Origin: Shewanella litoralis | GTDB lineage: Bacteria > Pseudomonadota > Gammaproteobacteria > Enterobacterales > Shewanellaceae | Assembly: GCF_009828585.1 (NCBI RefSeq) | Contig: NZ_WSRZ01000002.1 | Coordinates: 124,001-188,000, forward strand | DNA length: 64,000 nucleotides | Reading direction: 5' to 3' | Shown here: in pieces, positions 39,958 through 49,232 of the stretch | How positions within the stretch are numbered: position 1 is the first letter of the stretch | Layout of the letters: each line of letters opens with the position of its first letter | The notes under the pieces: model-generated | Seen by the model: the letters and a program-made list of their open reading frames with translations, nothing else | Told to the model about the DNA's origin: nothing | Databases searched by the model: none | Position numbers and translations under genes: made by a program

Positions 39958-40335
39958 GTCAGCGCCCAAATGGCTGCAACCCCTGAAACCTCAGATTACA
40001 CCAGTATTCAGCGCCATATCAATTCAGCAATGAAAGGCGAGCAACCTCCAGAGCTATTACCGTTTGTGGGAAATTAAAGGCTCAATATGCCTAACGGGCT
40101 CATGTTCAGCGTGAAAGACTACATAATATTGGTTGAAAATACCGGTCGGATTATTCGAGTTGATAAACGTGGTGTCATTAGCTTAAACAGCCAGGATATA
40201 CTGAATAGACTCAACATCCCCGCAGAAAATTGGCTTAAAATCACTACAGAGTTTGGCGCATTATTCAAAGGTGCTGTCGGTGCATTACCTGCGTTAACAG
40301 AGTATTGTGAGCATTTAGAGCGAAAACGACGATAA
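39958..40335 (+). pseudogene. Remnant of an IS200/RAYT-type (Y1) transposase
   Basis: One reading frame encodes AQMAATPETSDYTSIQRHINSA then LLPFVGN, an in-frame TAA at 40075-40077, then RLNMPNGLMFSVKDYI and TGRIIRVDKRG down to EYCEHLERKRR. This matches, from memory, the C-terminal third of the ~320-residue transposase (PF01797, REP-associated tyrosine transposase type) common in Shewanella. The usual glutamate codon GAA has become TAA. The catalytic N-terminal part (HUH and Tyr) is missing. It is a dead fragment, adjacent to an element B end. Confidence 0.8.
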
Positions 40336-40629
40336 GGCGCGGCAAATTGTCAGCGCTGGCTGTGCGCTTAAGTCATCATCCCAAATCAAATTACAATTCT
40401 TCTTATACTTAATGATTATCAAGCTTTTCTGCTGCTCCTAACTTCGAAAATAGTTAGTAAACTACTAATTTAAAACTAATATTTTAGCCATATCGATAAA
40501 AATTGATGAGTTGTTCACATCGATCGTAACCCTCGCCAAAGCCATGAAAACGAGTTATGTTATTTGTTAAAAAATGGCTCCGTTTTTGTTTTATATCGCC
40601 ATATCTTATAGTGATTTGAGGATAAGTGG

Positions 40630-41037
40630 ATGTTAAGGATTTTGATGCTTTCAACTATCTTAATGGCATTAAGTGGATGTCTGCCAACGGCCGATGTTGA
40701 AATTAGCTTCAATACTGACAGGTTAAATGTTGAACAACAATACATGGCCCTATGCGCTAATCTTAAAGCATTGGGCTTTGTTAGTGATAATTATGAACAA
40801 GAAGACGAAAGTGCGAATAAATGTTGGATGGTGGGCAGTTATTACATTGATATGAAGCGTGTTAGTAATGGATTAATAGGGCAATATGTTGAAGTTATGT
40901 TCAGGGAAAATGAACAGCAATCAAAGTTAACTTATTCTGAAGTAGGAGATTTTAAAATGACTGACATGGGAGTTGCCCAATTTGAAAAACTGAAGGTCAT
41001 ATTAACCGAGGTTGTAGGAAAGTATCGCATTAAATAA
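40630..41037 (+). CDS. Small predicted lipoprotein, unknown function
   Basis: 135 residues with a lipoprotein signal (lipobox ALSGC, Cys17) and GAGG ahead of the ATG. The mature part has two further cysteines (Cys43 region CANLKALG and NKCWMVGSYY) that could form a disulfide, and alternating polar/hydrophobic strands. No family is recognised. It is flanked by non-coding DNA on both sides, within the suspected accessory region. Confidence 0.65.
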   Translation: MLRILMLSTILMALSGCLPTADVEISFNTDRLNVEQQYMALCANLKALGFVSDNYEQEDESANKCWMVGSYYIDMKRVSNGLIGQYVEVMFRENEQQSKLTYSEVGDFKMTDMGVAQFEKLKVILTEVVGKYRIK

Positions 41038-41763
41038 AGTAACTTAACATGGCCGTATGTACCCCTCCGGTGAGTCAAGATATTTCTCTGCACACCTAAT
41101 GAAATCAATTCATAATTATTGATTTTTTTAACTTCAGGAATAAGGTCAATCTCAGTTAGCGATTGCAGACTTAGAATGCAAAAGTATATACAAAAAGTTG
41201 AATTTAAATGAATTTTTTAACTTTTCAGTCGAGAGCCTAAGGCCTTTTTATTTTGGCGAAAGATTGAGGTTTTAACCCCAGATTGCGACTTAACCCGAGC
41301 TCAGGTTACTCACTACAAGCTATCCTTGCCCATGGCTAGAACGTGATCGTTTTTCGAATACCTTTAGTATATTGTTACAACTGCGCTAGTTCAGTAACTT
41401 ATAGCTTCTTGATTAATTGGATGTAGTTCATCATTGCAATCATGCATTGTGAGCAAAAAACGCACTCTCATTTGGTTGCCTGTACTCTTGTTGTGTCAGG
41501 GATCGCCTAATGAAATTTAATCGCTAATCTCATCCTGTTGGTTATTTTATTCATATATTTGTAATTTGTTCATTAACTAAGCTATTTGCTTTGATGCTCA
41601 ATCAAGCCTACCTTGTATTAAAGAATTGACGTTCGTTAAGACGGTTTAGAGTTGAAGCAAAATGCAGCAATAAATAGACTTTTGTGACTAATTTAAAACA
41701 AATAGTGCTTATTTACATAAGCGGATTAAATCCATCATTTTTATCCCAAACAGTATAAAGGCC
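41038..41763. other. Long intergenic region before PAS-GGDEF-EAL gene
   Basis: A 726-bp AT-rich region with no credible gene. It contains a short repeated sequence at 41290-41309 that is shared, inverted, with 55545-55564. The rest shows nothing I can name. Confidence 0.5.
41290..41309 (-). repeat. Short dispersed repeat (GTAACCTGAGCTCGGG family), copy 1
   Basis: On the minus strand it reads GTAACCTGAGCTCGGGTTAA, 19 of 20 bases identical to the plus strand at 55545-55564. The GAGCTC core is palindromic. It probably marks the end of a larger decayed repeat. Confidence 0.6.
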
Positions 41764-43908
41764 ATGCACAAGAATACGATAAGCCAAGAGGTTAATGAGT
41801 TAGTTATCGATGCGACTAAAGTTGGCGTCTGGGATTGGCATGTTGAAAATGATGGTCTTGTTTGTAATGAACGTTGGGCTGAGATGATAGGGTATAGCTT
41901 ATCGGAGTTAATGCCTGTTAATTACCAAACCTGGCTAGATGTATTACACCCAGATGATTTGCCCAAGGCGATTAAAAATTATGATTACCACTGCCAAGGC
42001 CAAAGTGAACTTTGTGAATTAGAAGTTCGTTTAAAACACAAAAACGGTCATTATGTGTGGGTATTGTCTACAGGAAAAGCGATTACATGGGATGCAGAAG
42101 GCAAACCGACACGAATGATTGGTATGCACCAAGAAATTACTTTCCGAAAGAGACAAGAGGAGCTGCTGGCTACCACCACCGAGTTATTGAGAGAGTCTCA
42201 AGAGATAGGCAAACTAGGTGGCTGGCAACTCAACTTGCATGACAATAATTTGATTTGGACAGATGAAACGTACCGCATTTATGAAACAACCCCGCAAGAA
42301 TTTAATCCCACCGTTGATCTTGGCGCTAGTTATTTATTACCCGACTCAAAAGAAATATTCTTAGCAGCGCTTGATGCTGCTATTCAACATGGTGAAGAGT
42401 ATGACTTAGAGCTTGAAACTTATACGATTAAAGGAAGAAAAATTGACGTTAGAACGACCTGTCATGTCACGTATGTCGAGGGCGTCGCTGAAAAGTTAAG
42501 TGGTATATTTCAAGATATTACTGATGCAATAAATGATCAACGCAAACTTGAAAAAAGTAATCAGGTATTAAAAGAATTAAACGATAAGTTAAAGTTTGCC
42601 GCAAATTATGACCCTCTCACACACTTGCCAAACAGGAATTTGTTAGCGGACCGAATGCAGCAAGCGCTTATCAAAGCGCAGCGTAACAACAATCAAATAG
42701 CGATAGCCTTCTTAGACTTGGATGGTTTTAAAGAGGTCAATGATGTTTACGGTCACGATATAGGCGATGAGTTTCTTTGCCTTGTTGCAAACAGATTTAA
42801 AACGGTAATACGTGATGGGGATACACTTGCCCGATTTGGTGGCGATGAGTTTGTTTTGATTCTGGATGATTTAGACAGTCATCATCAAGCAAGAGAGATT
42901 TTACAGCGAATACTTTCTTCTATCGCAGAGGAATTTATTATTGAAAATAAGCGTCTTTTTGTCACTGTGAGCATTGGTGTGACATTTTTCCCGCAGGACA
43001 ATAGTTACTCAGACATACTTATTCGTCATGCTGATCAAGCCATGTATAGGGCTAAAGAGCTTGGAAAGAATTGCATTCATGAATTTGATTTTGAAAATGA
43101 TGTCGCGCTAAAACTCCAGTATCGAGAGTTAGAACATATAAGCAACGGATTTAGTAACAATGAATTTTTGTTATTTTATCAACCAAAAATTAATATGGAA
43201 ACTAATGAAATTATAGGTTTAGAGGCCCTTATCCGTTGGCAACACCCGACAGAAGGCCTGTTATCGCCATTTCGTTTTTTGCCTTACATTGAAGAAGAAC
43301 CATTAGGGATAGAGCTTGGTAAATGGGTCATTGACCAGGCCATCAAGCAGCATAGTGAATGGCGACGCCTTGGTATAGCCATACCCATCAGTGTGAATGT
43401 CAGTCCATTACAACTTCAGCATGAAGATTTTATTAATCAATTAAATGAAGTGTTATTTCTCAACAATAGTTTTCAAGCGGGCCAGCTTGAATTTGAAATT
43501 CTAGAATCCAGTATTATTAAAGATACTCAGCACATCGCTGAGGTTATTAGCCAATGTAAACAGTTAGGGATACGTTTTTCGCTAGATGATTTTGGTACGG
43601 GGTTTTCATCTTTAAGTTATTTAAGGAAGCTCTCGACCGATGTTATTAAAATCGATCAATCCTTTGTCATCGACATGTTAGATGATATGGATGATCAGGC
43701 CATTGTTAAAGGTGTCATTGAATTATCTAAGGCATTTGGTCGTTCGGTGATAGCAGAAGGGGTTGAAACCCAGGAGCATGGTCGGCAATTACTCAAGATG
43801 GGATGTCATTTAGCACAAGGTTTTGGTATCGCAAGGCCAATGCCAGCAAGCGCTATCCCAGAGTGGATTAATTTATGGCAGGCGTCTCCTCCTTGGATTT
43901 GTAAATAG
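41764..43908 (+). CDS. PAS-PAS-GGDEF-EAL bifunctional c-di-GMP protein
   Basis: 714 residues, no membrane segment. The first PAS (about 10-130, GVWDWHVENDGLVCNERWAEM in part) is of the PAS_3 type with a PAC tail. The second PAS (about 140-265) opens IGKLGGWQLNLHDN. GGDEF (about 280-440) has intact RFGGDEFVLIL and the upstream NDVYGHDIGD. EAL (about 455-710) has intact GLEALIRWQHP, DDFGTGFSSLSYL and VIAEGVET. Unlike the protein at 21303-23561, both catalytic signatures are complete, so it could make and break c-di-GMP. The long leader suggests its own regulation. Confidence 0.93.
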   Translation: MHKNTISQEVNELVIDATKVGVWDWHVENDGLVCNERWAEMIGYSLSELMPVNYQTWLDVLHPDDLPKAIKNYDYHCQGQSELCELEVRLKHKNGHYVWVLSTGKAITWDAEGKPTRMIGMHQEITFRKRQEELLATTTELLRESQEIGKLGGWQLNLHDNNLIWTDETYRIYETTPQEFNPTVDLGASYLLPDSKEIFLAALDAAIQHGEEYDLELETYTIKGRKIDVRTTCHVTYVEGVAEKLSGIFQDITDAINDQRKLEKSNQVLKELNDKLKFAANYDPLTHLPNRNLLADRMQQALIKAQRNNNQIAIAFLDLDGFKEVNDVYGHDIGDEFLCLVANRFKTVIRDGDTLARFGGDEFVLILDDLDSHHQAREILQRILSSIAEEFIIENKRLFVTVSIGVTFFPQDNSYSDILIRHADQAMYRAKELGKNCIHEFDFENDVALKLQYRELEHISNGFSNNEFLLFYQPKINMETNEIIGLEALIRWQHPTEGLLSPFRFLPYIEEEPLGIELGKWVIDQAIKQHSEWRRLGIAIPISVNVSPLQLQHEDFINQLNEVLFLNNSFQAGQLEFEILESSIIKDTQHIAEVISQCKQLGIRFSLDDFGTGFSSLSYLRKLSTDVIKIDQSFVIDMLDDMDDQAIVKGVIELSKAFGRSVIAEGVETQEHGRQLLKMGCHLAQGFGIARPMPASAIPEWINLWQASPPWICK

Positions 43909-44291
43909 GGTTTGTGAGTTAATCTTTAGTCTGTTTTGGTGTGAAAACCTTTAGGCGGATTTTTAACAACTGTAACGCCTGCAGCGCTGTTAACGTTGTA
44001 AGTTATCTCGGTAATAGAGGATGTCGAATCGATGGTTTTCTGTGTGACCAGCAAGCTTTCAATAGGCTACATTGCCAGGTTTTTCATTTTGTTCCTTATA
44101 CCGATTTTGTTATTTACACAAAGATATGCCCACCAATAATGCTCTTTTATCGTCTTCTTCAGACAAACAACGCCGGTAATATTCCAGACAAGTTCTTGGG
44201 TTATGCTGACTTGTGTTTTAATCTAAAGCCAGTAACAAACTACATTGGCTGTTTTATGCAAACGGCTACATTAATAATCGAAGGACCCGCA
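43909..44291. other. Intergenic region before the PLP beta-lyase gene
   Basis: A 383-bp gap. A frame open from 43941 runs into the beta-lyase gene, but its first 117 codons resemble nothing in that family and lack a ribosome site, so I treat it as non-coding leader. Confidence 0.55.
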
Positions 44292-45425
44292 ATGAATTTC
44301 AGTGATAAACCCGATCGCACATCGTCCAAAGCCCATAAATGGGAAAAATACAAAGGCACAGATATATTGCCTATGTGGATTGCGGATACTGAGTTTCGCT
44401 GTGCAGAGCCTATTTTATCTGCTTTACACAAACGTATTGATGACGGCCTCTTTGGTTATACGTTACCGGCACACGATACCGATGCCAGTGAGGCCGTAGT
44501 TGAATGGTGTCAACGTCGCTATAACTGGAAGATTGAGCCTAGTTGGCTAGTTTGGACTCCAGGCGTGGTGCCCGCATTTAATGTGGCTATTGCAGCATAT
44601 TGCCAAGCAGGTGATACGATTATTGTGCAAACACCCAATTATCCTCCGATATTGGCGGCACCGGCAATCAATAATCTTAATCGAACGTGCATCGGCTCAA
44701 TAGAAGTAGAAGGGCGCTGGACCCTCGATTTTAATGCTTTAGAAGCGGCGGCCGCAGATCCTAAAGCCAGCTTATTTATTATGTGTAATCCAATGAATCC
44801 GCTTGGCTCAGTTTTAAACCAGGACGAGTTAGATACCATTGCAACAATATGCAGAAAACATGGCGTCATGGTGTGCTCGGATGAAATACATTGCGATCTC
44901 ATTTTAGATGACGTGCCGCATTTACCCGCCAGTGCCCACCCTGAGTTAGCTGAGCATTCAGTCACATTAATGGCTGCGAGTAAAACCTTTAATATTGCTG
45001 GATTAGGTACCTCTTTCGCGATTATTCCAAACCAACAATTAAGAGACGCTTTTAACCATGCCGCCCGTGGCAGATTGCCCTCGGTAACCGTTACTGGTCT
45101 TACCGCCACAAATGCAGCCTTTAGACATTGTGATGACTGGCATCAGCAACAAGTGGCGTATTTAATTGAAAACCGCGATTATTTGGTGGCTGAAATCAAT
45201 AAAATTGAAGGGTTAACTGCTATTTCACCCGCAGCGACCTTTTTACTGTGGGTTAATGCCAGCGGTTTGCAAGTCGACGATACACAAGCCTGGTGCGAGG
45301 CCAAAGGTGTTGGCCCATCAGCAGGCAGAGACTTTGGTGATAAAGACTGCTTTCGCTTGAATTTTGGTTGCTCACGAGATTATTTAGTCGAAGCGATTGA
45401 AAAGCTCCAAGGTTTAGCCGTTTAA
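44292..45425 (+). CDS. PLP-dependent beta-lyase of the MalY/PatB family, candidate OvoB
   Basis: 377 residues from the ATG at 44292, with GAAGGA ahead of it. The fold type I aminotransferase pattern is clear: KWEKYKGTDILPMWIADTEF, VWTPGVVPAFNVAI, CNPMNPLGSV, VCSDEIHCDLIL and the PLP lysine in SKTFNIAGL. Known members cleave C-S bonds (cystathionine beta-lyase, cysteine desulfhydrase). The gene lies 117 bp upstream of ovoA on the same strand. The ovothiol pathway needs a PLP sulfoxide lyase (OvoB) to cleave the OvoA product to 5-thiohistidine, so this is a strong candidate. A general MalY/PatB role is the alternative. Confidence 0.9.
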   Translation: MNFSDKPDRTSSKAHKWEKYKGTDILPMWIADTEFRCAEPILSALHKRIDDGLFGYTLPAHDTDASEAVVEWCQRRYNWKIEPSWLVWTPGVVPAFNVAIAAYCQAGDTIIVQTPNYPPILAAPAINNLNRTCIGSIEVEGRWTLDFNALEAAAADPKASLFIMCNPMNPLGSVLNQDELDTIATICRKHGVMVCSDEIHCDLILDDVPHLPASAHPELAEHSVTLMAASKTFNIAGLGTSFAIIPNQQLRDAFNHAARGRLPSVTVTGLTATNAAFRHCDDWHQQQVAYLIENRDYLVAEINKIEGLTAISPAATFLLWVNASGLQVDDTQAWCEAKGVGPSAGRDFGDKDCFRLNFGCSRDYLVEAIEKLQGLAV

Positions 45426-45542
45426 TCAGCCATTAAATCTGAGTTTCTGGGCAAAAAATTCAATATAAAGTAAAAAGTTGAGGCTTTATCCAGTGTTCAA
45501 TCGTATGACTATAGAATAAGCATTAAAGGAACGTGTTTCACG

Positions 45543-47705
45543 ATGACAATACCAATACAAAACGCTCAAGAAATAGCTAAATGCTCTGCAACATTTGTTG
45601 ATTCTGTAGCATTACGTCGAACTCCTTCACTTACCAGCAGCACCGTGGAAGATAAGCGTCAGGAAATCGCGCTTTACTTTACCAACACCTTTGACACCTA
45701 TTCACAATTGTTTGATTGTTTGCGCGACGATAGCGGCTTTTATCAAAAACCTATCCCTTTGCGCCACCCGCTTATTTTCTATCTTGGGCATACGGCAACG
45801 TTTTTCATTAACAAACTGATATTGGCAAAACTGATACCTGAACGGATTAATCCTTACATGGAATCAATTTTTGCGGTGGGTGTTGATGAAATGAGTTGGG
45901 ATGATTTGTCGGACGACAGTTATGACTGGCCCAGTGTTGCTGCCGTAAAAGAATACCGCGCCAAAGTGCGCACCACAGTATTAAGATTAATTGATAGCTT
46001 AGACCTAGTGCTACCCATTGATTGGGAAAATACCTGGTGGCCTATCGTGATGGGAATTGAGCACGAGCGTATTCATCTTGAAACATCGTCGGTACTCATT
46101 CGCCAACATGAACTGGCTAAAGTTCAGTCATTATCTCAATGGCCTGCTTGCAAAGAGACTGGCCAGGCACCCAAAAACACACTGATAAGCGTGGCTGCTG
46201 GCTCGGTTAATCTCGGCAAATCCTTTGACAGTGACGTTTATGGCTGGGACAACGAGTATGGCCAACATCAGGCTGAGGTCGCCGAATTTAAAGCCAGCCA
46301 ATATTTAGTCAGTAACCTAGAGTTCCTCGAGTTTGTTGAGGCCGGGGGTTATGAGCAAAATAGTTTTTGGAGTGATGATGGCCTTGCTTGGCGGAAGTTT
46401 ACTGAGGCGCAACACCCGACTTTTTGGCGTTGGCACAATGGCTGGCGTTTACGCCTGATGACCGAAGAAATTGATATGGCTTGGGATTGGCCTGCTGAAG
46501 TTAACTATCATGAAGCAAAAGCGTTTTGCGAATGGAAAACCGTAGCGACAGGACAACAGATCCGCATGCCAACTGAAGATGAATGGCATCGTCTGTGTTC
46601 ACAAGCCGGCGTTGAAGAATTAGGTGATAGCAAGGCCGATGCTAACTTGCATCTTGACCATTTTGCATCATGTTGCCCGGTAACGCGCCATCAACACGGC
46701 GATTGGTTTGATGTGGTTGGTAACGTGTGGCAATGGACCGAAACGCCGATATATCCTTTTGATGATTTTAAAGTACACCCACTTTATGATGATTTCACCA
46801 CGCCGACGTTTGATGGTAAACACAATTTGATCAAAGGCGGTTCATGGATTTCAAGTGGTAACGAAACACGCCTTAGTGCACGTTATGCGTTTAGGCGTCA
46901 CTTCTTTCAGCACGCTGGATTTCGCTATATTGCCTCGAGTGTTGAGGCGAAGTCGCCTAAGGCTTACTACGAAAGTGATCAGTTATTGTCAGAATATGCA
47001 GAGTTTCACTTTGGTGACACCTGGTATGGCGTAGAGAACTTTCCTAAAGCTTTAGCCGATATTGCTCTTGAAGCAATGAAGGGTAAACCCACCGCTAAAG
47101 CCCTTGATTTAGGCTGTGCGTGTGGTCGAGCTAGTTTTGAGTTAGCGCGTCAGTTTGATGAGGTAGACGGTGTTGATTTTTCAGCAAACTTTACTAACCT
47201 GGCGGCTAAAATGGCGCAACAAGGCGCAGTGCGTTACGCCCGGGCAGAGGAAGGTGAGTTGGTGAGTTATCATACTCGTACCCTGCAAGAACTTGGGTTG
47301 GACGCATATGCAAACCGTGTTGCATTTCATCAAGGTGATGCCTGTAACCTTAAACCTCAGTTTACGGCTTATGATTTAGTTCTCGCCGCTAATTTGATTG
47401 ATAGGCTTTACCAGCCGAGCCGTTTTTTAGCGGATATCGCGCAGCGAATCAATGATGGCGGCTTGCTTATTATTGCATCGCCTTATACGTGGTTAGAAGA
47501 ACATACACCTAAGGAAGAGTGGATAGGGGGTTTCAAAAAAGATGGCGAAAACTACAGCACATTAGATGGCTTGAAAGAACACCTATCAAGCCACTTTACG
47601 TTAGTGGGTGAACCGCAAAAAGTCCCGTTTGTGATCCGTGAAACTCAGCATAAGTTTCAGCATACCTTGTCAGAACTTACGATTTGGCAGCGTTTGCCAC
47701 GCTGA
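45543..47705 (+). CDS. ovoA: 5-histidylcysteine sulfoxide synthase / mercaptohistidine N-methyltransferase OvoA
   Basis: 720 residues, the full three-domain length. A DinB-like domain (about 40-190) carries the HxxxHxE iron ligands at about residues 174-180 (EHERIHLE). A formylglycine-enzyme/sulfatase-modifying type domain (about 210-470) contains WRWHNGWRLRLM and NVWQWTETPIYPF. A C-terminal SAM methyltransferase (about 490-715) has ALDLGCACGRASFELA. OvoA couples cysteine to histidine with oxygen to give the sulfoxide, then methylates 5-thiohistidine on the imidazole to make ovothiol A, a redox-active thiol. The 3' end overlaps the convergent ADP-ribosylglycohydrolase gene by 29 bp. Confidence 0.95.
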   Translation: MTIPIQNAQEIAKCSATFVDSVALRRTPSLTSSTVEDKRQEIALYFTNTFDTYSQLFDCLRDDSGFYQKPIPLRHPLIFYLGHTATFFINKLILAKLIPERINPYMESIFAVGVDEMSWDDLSDDSYDWPSVAAVKEYRAKVRTTVLRLIDSLDLVLPIDWENTWWPIVMGIEHERIHLETSSVLIRQHELAKVQSLSQWPACKETGQAPKNTLISVAAGSVNLGKSFDSDVYGWDNEYGQHQAEVAEFKASQYLVSNLEFLEFVEAGGYEQNSFWSDDGLAWRKFTEAQHPTFWRWHNGWRLRLMTEEIDMAWDWPAEVNYHEAKAFCEWKTVATGQQIRMPTEDEWHRLCSQAGVEELGDSKADANLHLDHFASCCPVTRHQHGDWFDVVGNVWQWTETPIYPFDDFKVHPLYDDFTTPTFDGKHNLIKGGSWISSGNETRLSARYAFRRHFFQHAGFRYIASSVEAKSPKAYYESDQLLSEYAEFHFGDTWYGVENFPKALADIALEAMKGKPTAKALDLGCACGRASFELARQFDEVDGVDFSANFTNLAAKMAQQGAVRYARAEEGELVSYHTRTLQELGLDAYANRVAFHQGDACNLKPQFTAYDLVLAANLIDRLYQPSRFLADIAQRINDGGLLIIASPYTWLEEHTPKEEWIGGFKKDGENYSTLDGLKEHLSSHFTLVGEPQKVPFVIRETQHKFQHTLSELTIWQRLPR

Positions 47706-48792
47706 TAAGCGCCTCAATTTCTACAGCAATCTCTTTGTGGTCTACCAGTTGTTCAAACCAGCTGGTGGCCACAGTATCGCTTTGCAGTCCAAGCAAGGTT
47801 CCCAGCACGATGCCGCGATGTACATTGTCACCGCCTAAATTGGTATTCACTCGCAGTGCTTGCCAAGGATCACCTTGGTATTTATAAGCCAGATACAAGA
47901 CGATAGGCCAGGAATCTGAAATATAACACGCCCTTGAAAACACCTGGCCGATAACCTGACTGTCGGGCACATTACGTTTTAACAGACCGGCTAAATGAGT
48001 ACTCGTTAAGCCTATGCTTGCTTCAAGTAAAAGTGCTTTAGTGCTGACTTCATCAGGTCCTTCCATCAGAGCACACAACAGTTGCACATAGCTATCACAC
48101 ACCCGCATTAAGGATTCATCTGGATGGGTTAAGGCTAAATGCGCTCGGCAGGCAATCTTTATATCAGCTTCGCTTATGCCCTTAAGCCGTTCTGAAAAAA
48201 CCAAAGGCGCTATGGTTACTAATGCACCAATAGATGCGGTGTCGTGCGTTATCATGGCACAGTTTTCAGGCTCGCGACCTTGCGCCAAATTAGCAAAAAA
48301 TCCTCGATGGTAAGATTCTGCATAAGTATCAGGATGAGCGGCGGGGGACTTCGTCATAAAGTCAATGTAGGCATTAACAAATGCCTGTCGGTCATAGGGT
48401 TGTGACGAGCTCGCGAGGGTGCGCATTAAGACTCGAGCGCAATGGGCATTGAGAGTGTTTTCACCTGCCTGCATGCCTTGATGATAATGCACGTTCGGTG
48501 TGTCCCAAAGCTGTGCTTTACCTTTTAAAATAATATCGCCTACCACTTGCGGTGCCTGATCTAACCCCCCCTTAGCCGATTGTCGTCCCCCTTTTTGTTT
48601 TGAGTGCAGAGACATAATCGATGACGGGTGAAATTCAGGTGCAGCTTCAAAACGTTGAATACCACCAGTAAAAGCTCGCTCTATTTCCATTGGTTGATAA
48701 TACCAATGCACTGGCATGGCTAAAGCATCAGCAATAAAACTTGTTTTTAGTGCCCAGGTTACGCGAAGTTTCTGGGAAGGGGGGATATTCAT
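47677..48792 (-). CDS. ADP-ribosylglycohydrolase-family protein
   Basis: 371 residues. The N-terminus ALKTSFIADALAMPVHWYYQ and the C-terminal YKYQGDPWQALRVNTNLGGDNVHRGIVLGTLLG follow the DraG/ADP-ribosylglycohydrolase pattern, although the metal-binding acids are less complete than in DraG (GGDN is kept, the N-terminal GDA/GDxxG is altered to ADALAMP). Members remove ADP-ribose from proteins or small molecules, or act on other substrates. It is convergent with ovoA with overlapping ends, which could allow mutual interference. The substrate is unknown. Confidence 0.82.
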   Translation of the reverse strand: MNIPPSQKLRVTWALKTSFIADALAMPVHWYYQPMEIERAFTGGIQRFEAAPEFHPSSIMSLHSKQKGGRQSAKGGLDQAPQVVGDIILKGKAQLWDTPNVHYHQGMQAGENTLNAHCARVLMRTLASSSQPYDRQAFVNAYIDFMTKSPAAHPDTYAESYHRGFFANLAQGREPENCAMITHDTASIGALVTIAPLVFSERLKGISEADIKIACRAHLALTHPDESLMRVCDSYVQLLCALMEGPDEVSTKALLLEASIGLTSTHLAGLLKRNVPDSQVIGQVFSRACYISDSWPIVLYLAYKYQGDPWQALRVNTNLGGDNVHRGIVLGTLLGLQSDTVATSWFEQLVDHKEIAVEIEALISVANAAKS

Positions 48793-49232
48793 GGTAAGCC
48801 TCGCTCACATGGTAAAAATAATTCGTATCAGCATTTGACTCTACAAATACAGACTCAGCAGCAATCGATTCAGTAACAATAGACCTATAACAATTGATTC
48901 TGAAGCATAGACTCCTGATATTAATCTGTGAACAATTGCTTGTGGTTCGATAACGAATGGATAATTTTTACGATAAGATTATGGGTTATAAACGTATATG
49001 GTCATATTGAATACGTAATTGATACCAATCTGGATGTTTTTATGGGCATACCCTCGAAATGATATAGAGGGCTTATTTACAAGGGCTTATTTATAAGTGC
49101 TTACAGGTCGCTAAACCAACGCTTATAAAAGATGAGCAGTATAAATTTTGATAACCTGCGGGTTAATAGTTTACCCAATTATTTGTACTGATATACTCAG
49201 TTTCATCTCAATTGTTACCATAATGTGTGCGA
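48793..49232. other. Divergent intergenic region, ADP-ribosylglycohydrolase / NhaC
   Basis: A 440-bp AT-rich gap. It holds a small direct repeat (GGGCTTATTTA at about 49069 and 49084) and otherwise nothing I can name. Confidence 0.45.

Noticed and set aside
43941-44291. 117-codon upstream extension of the beta-lyase
   Set aside because: The family starts at the ATG at 44292, which has a good ribosome site.
44639-45109. 156-codon open frame antisense to the beta-lyase gene
   Set aside because: Complement of conserved PLP-enzyme sequence, no ribosome site.
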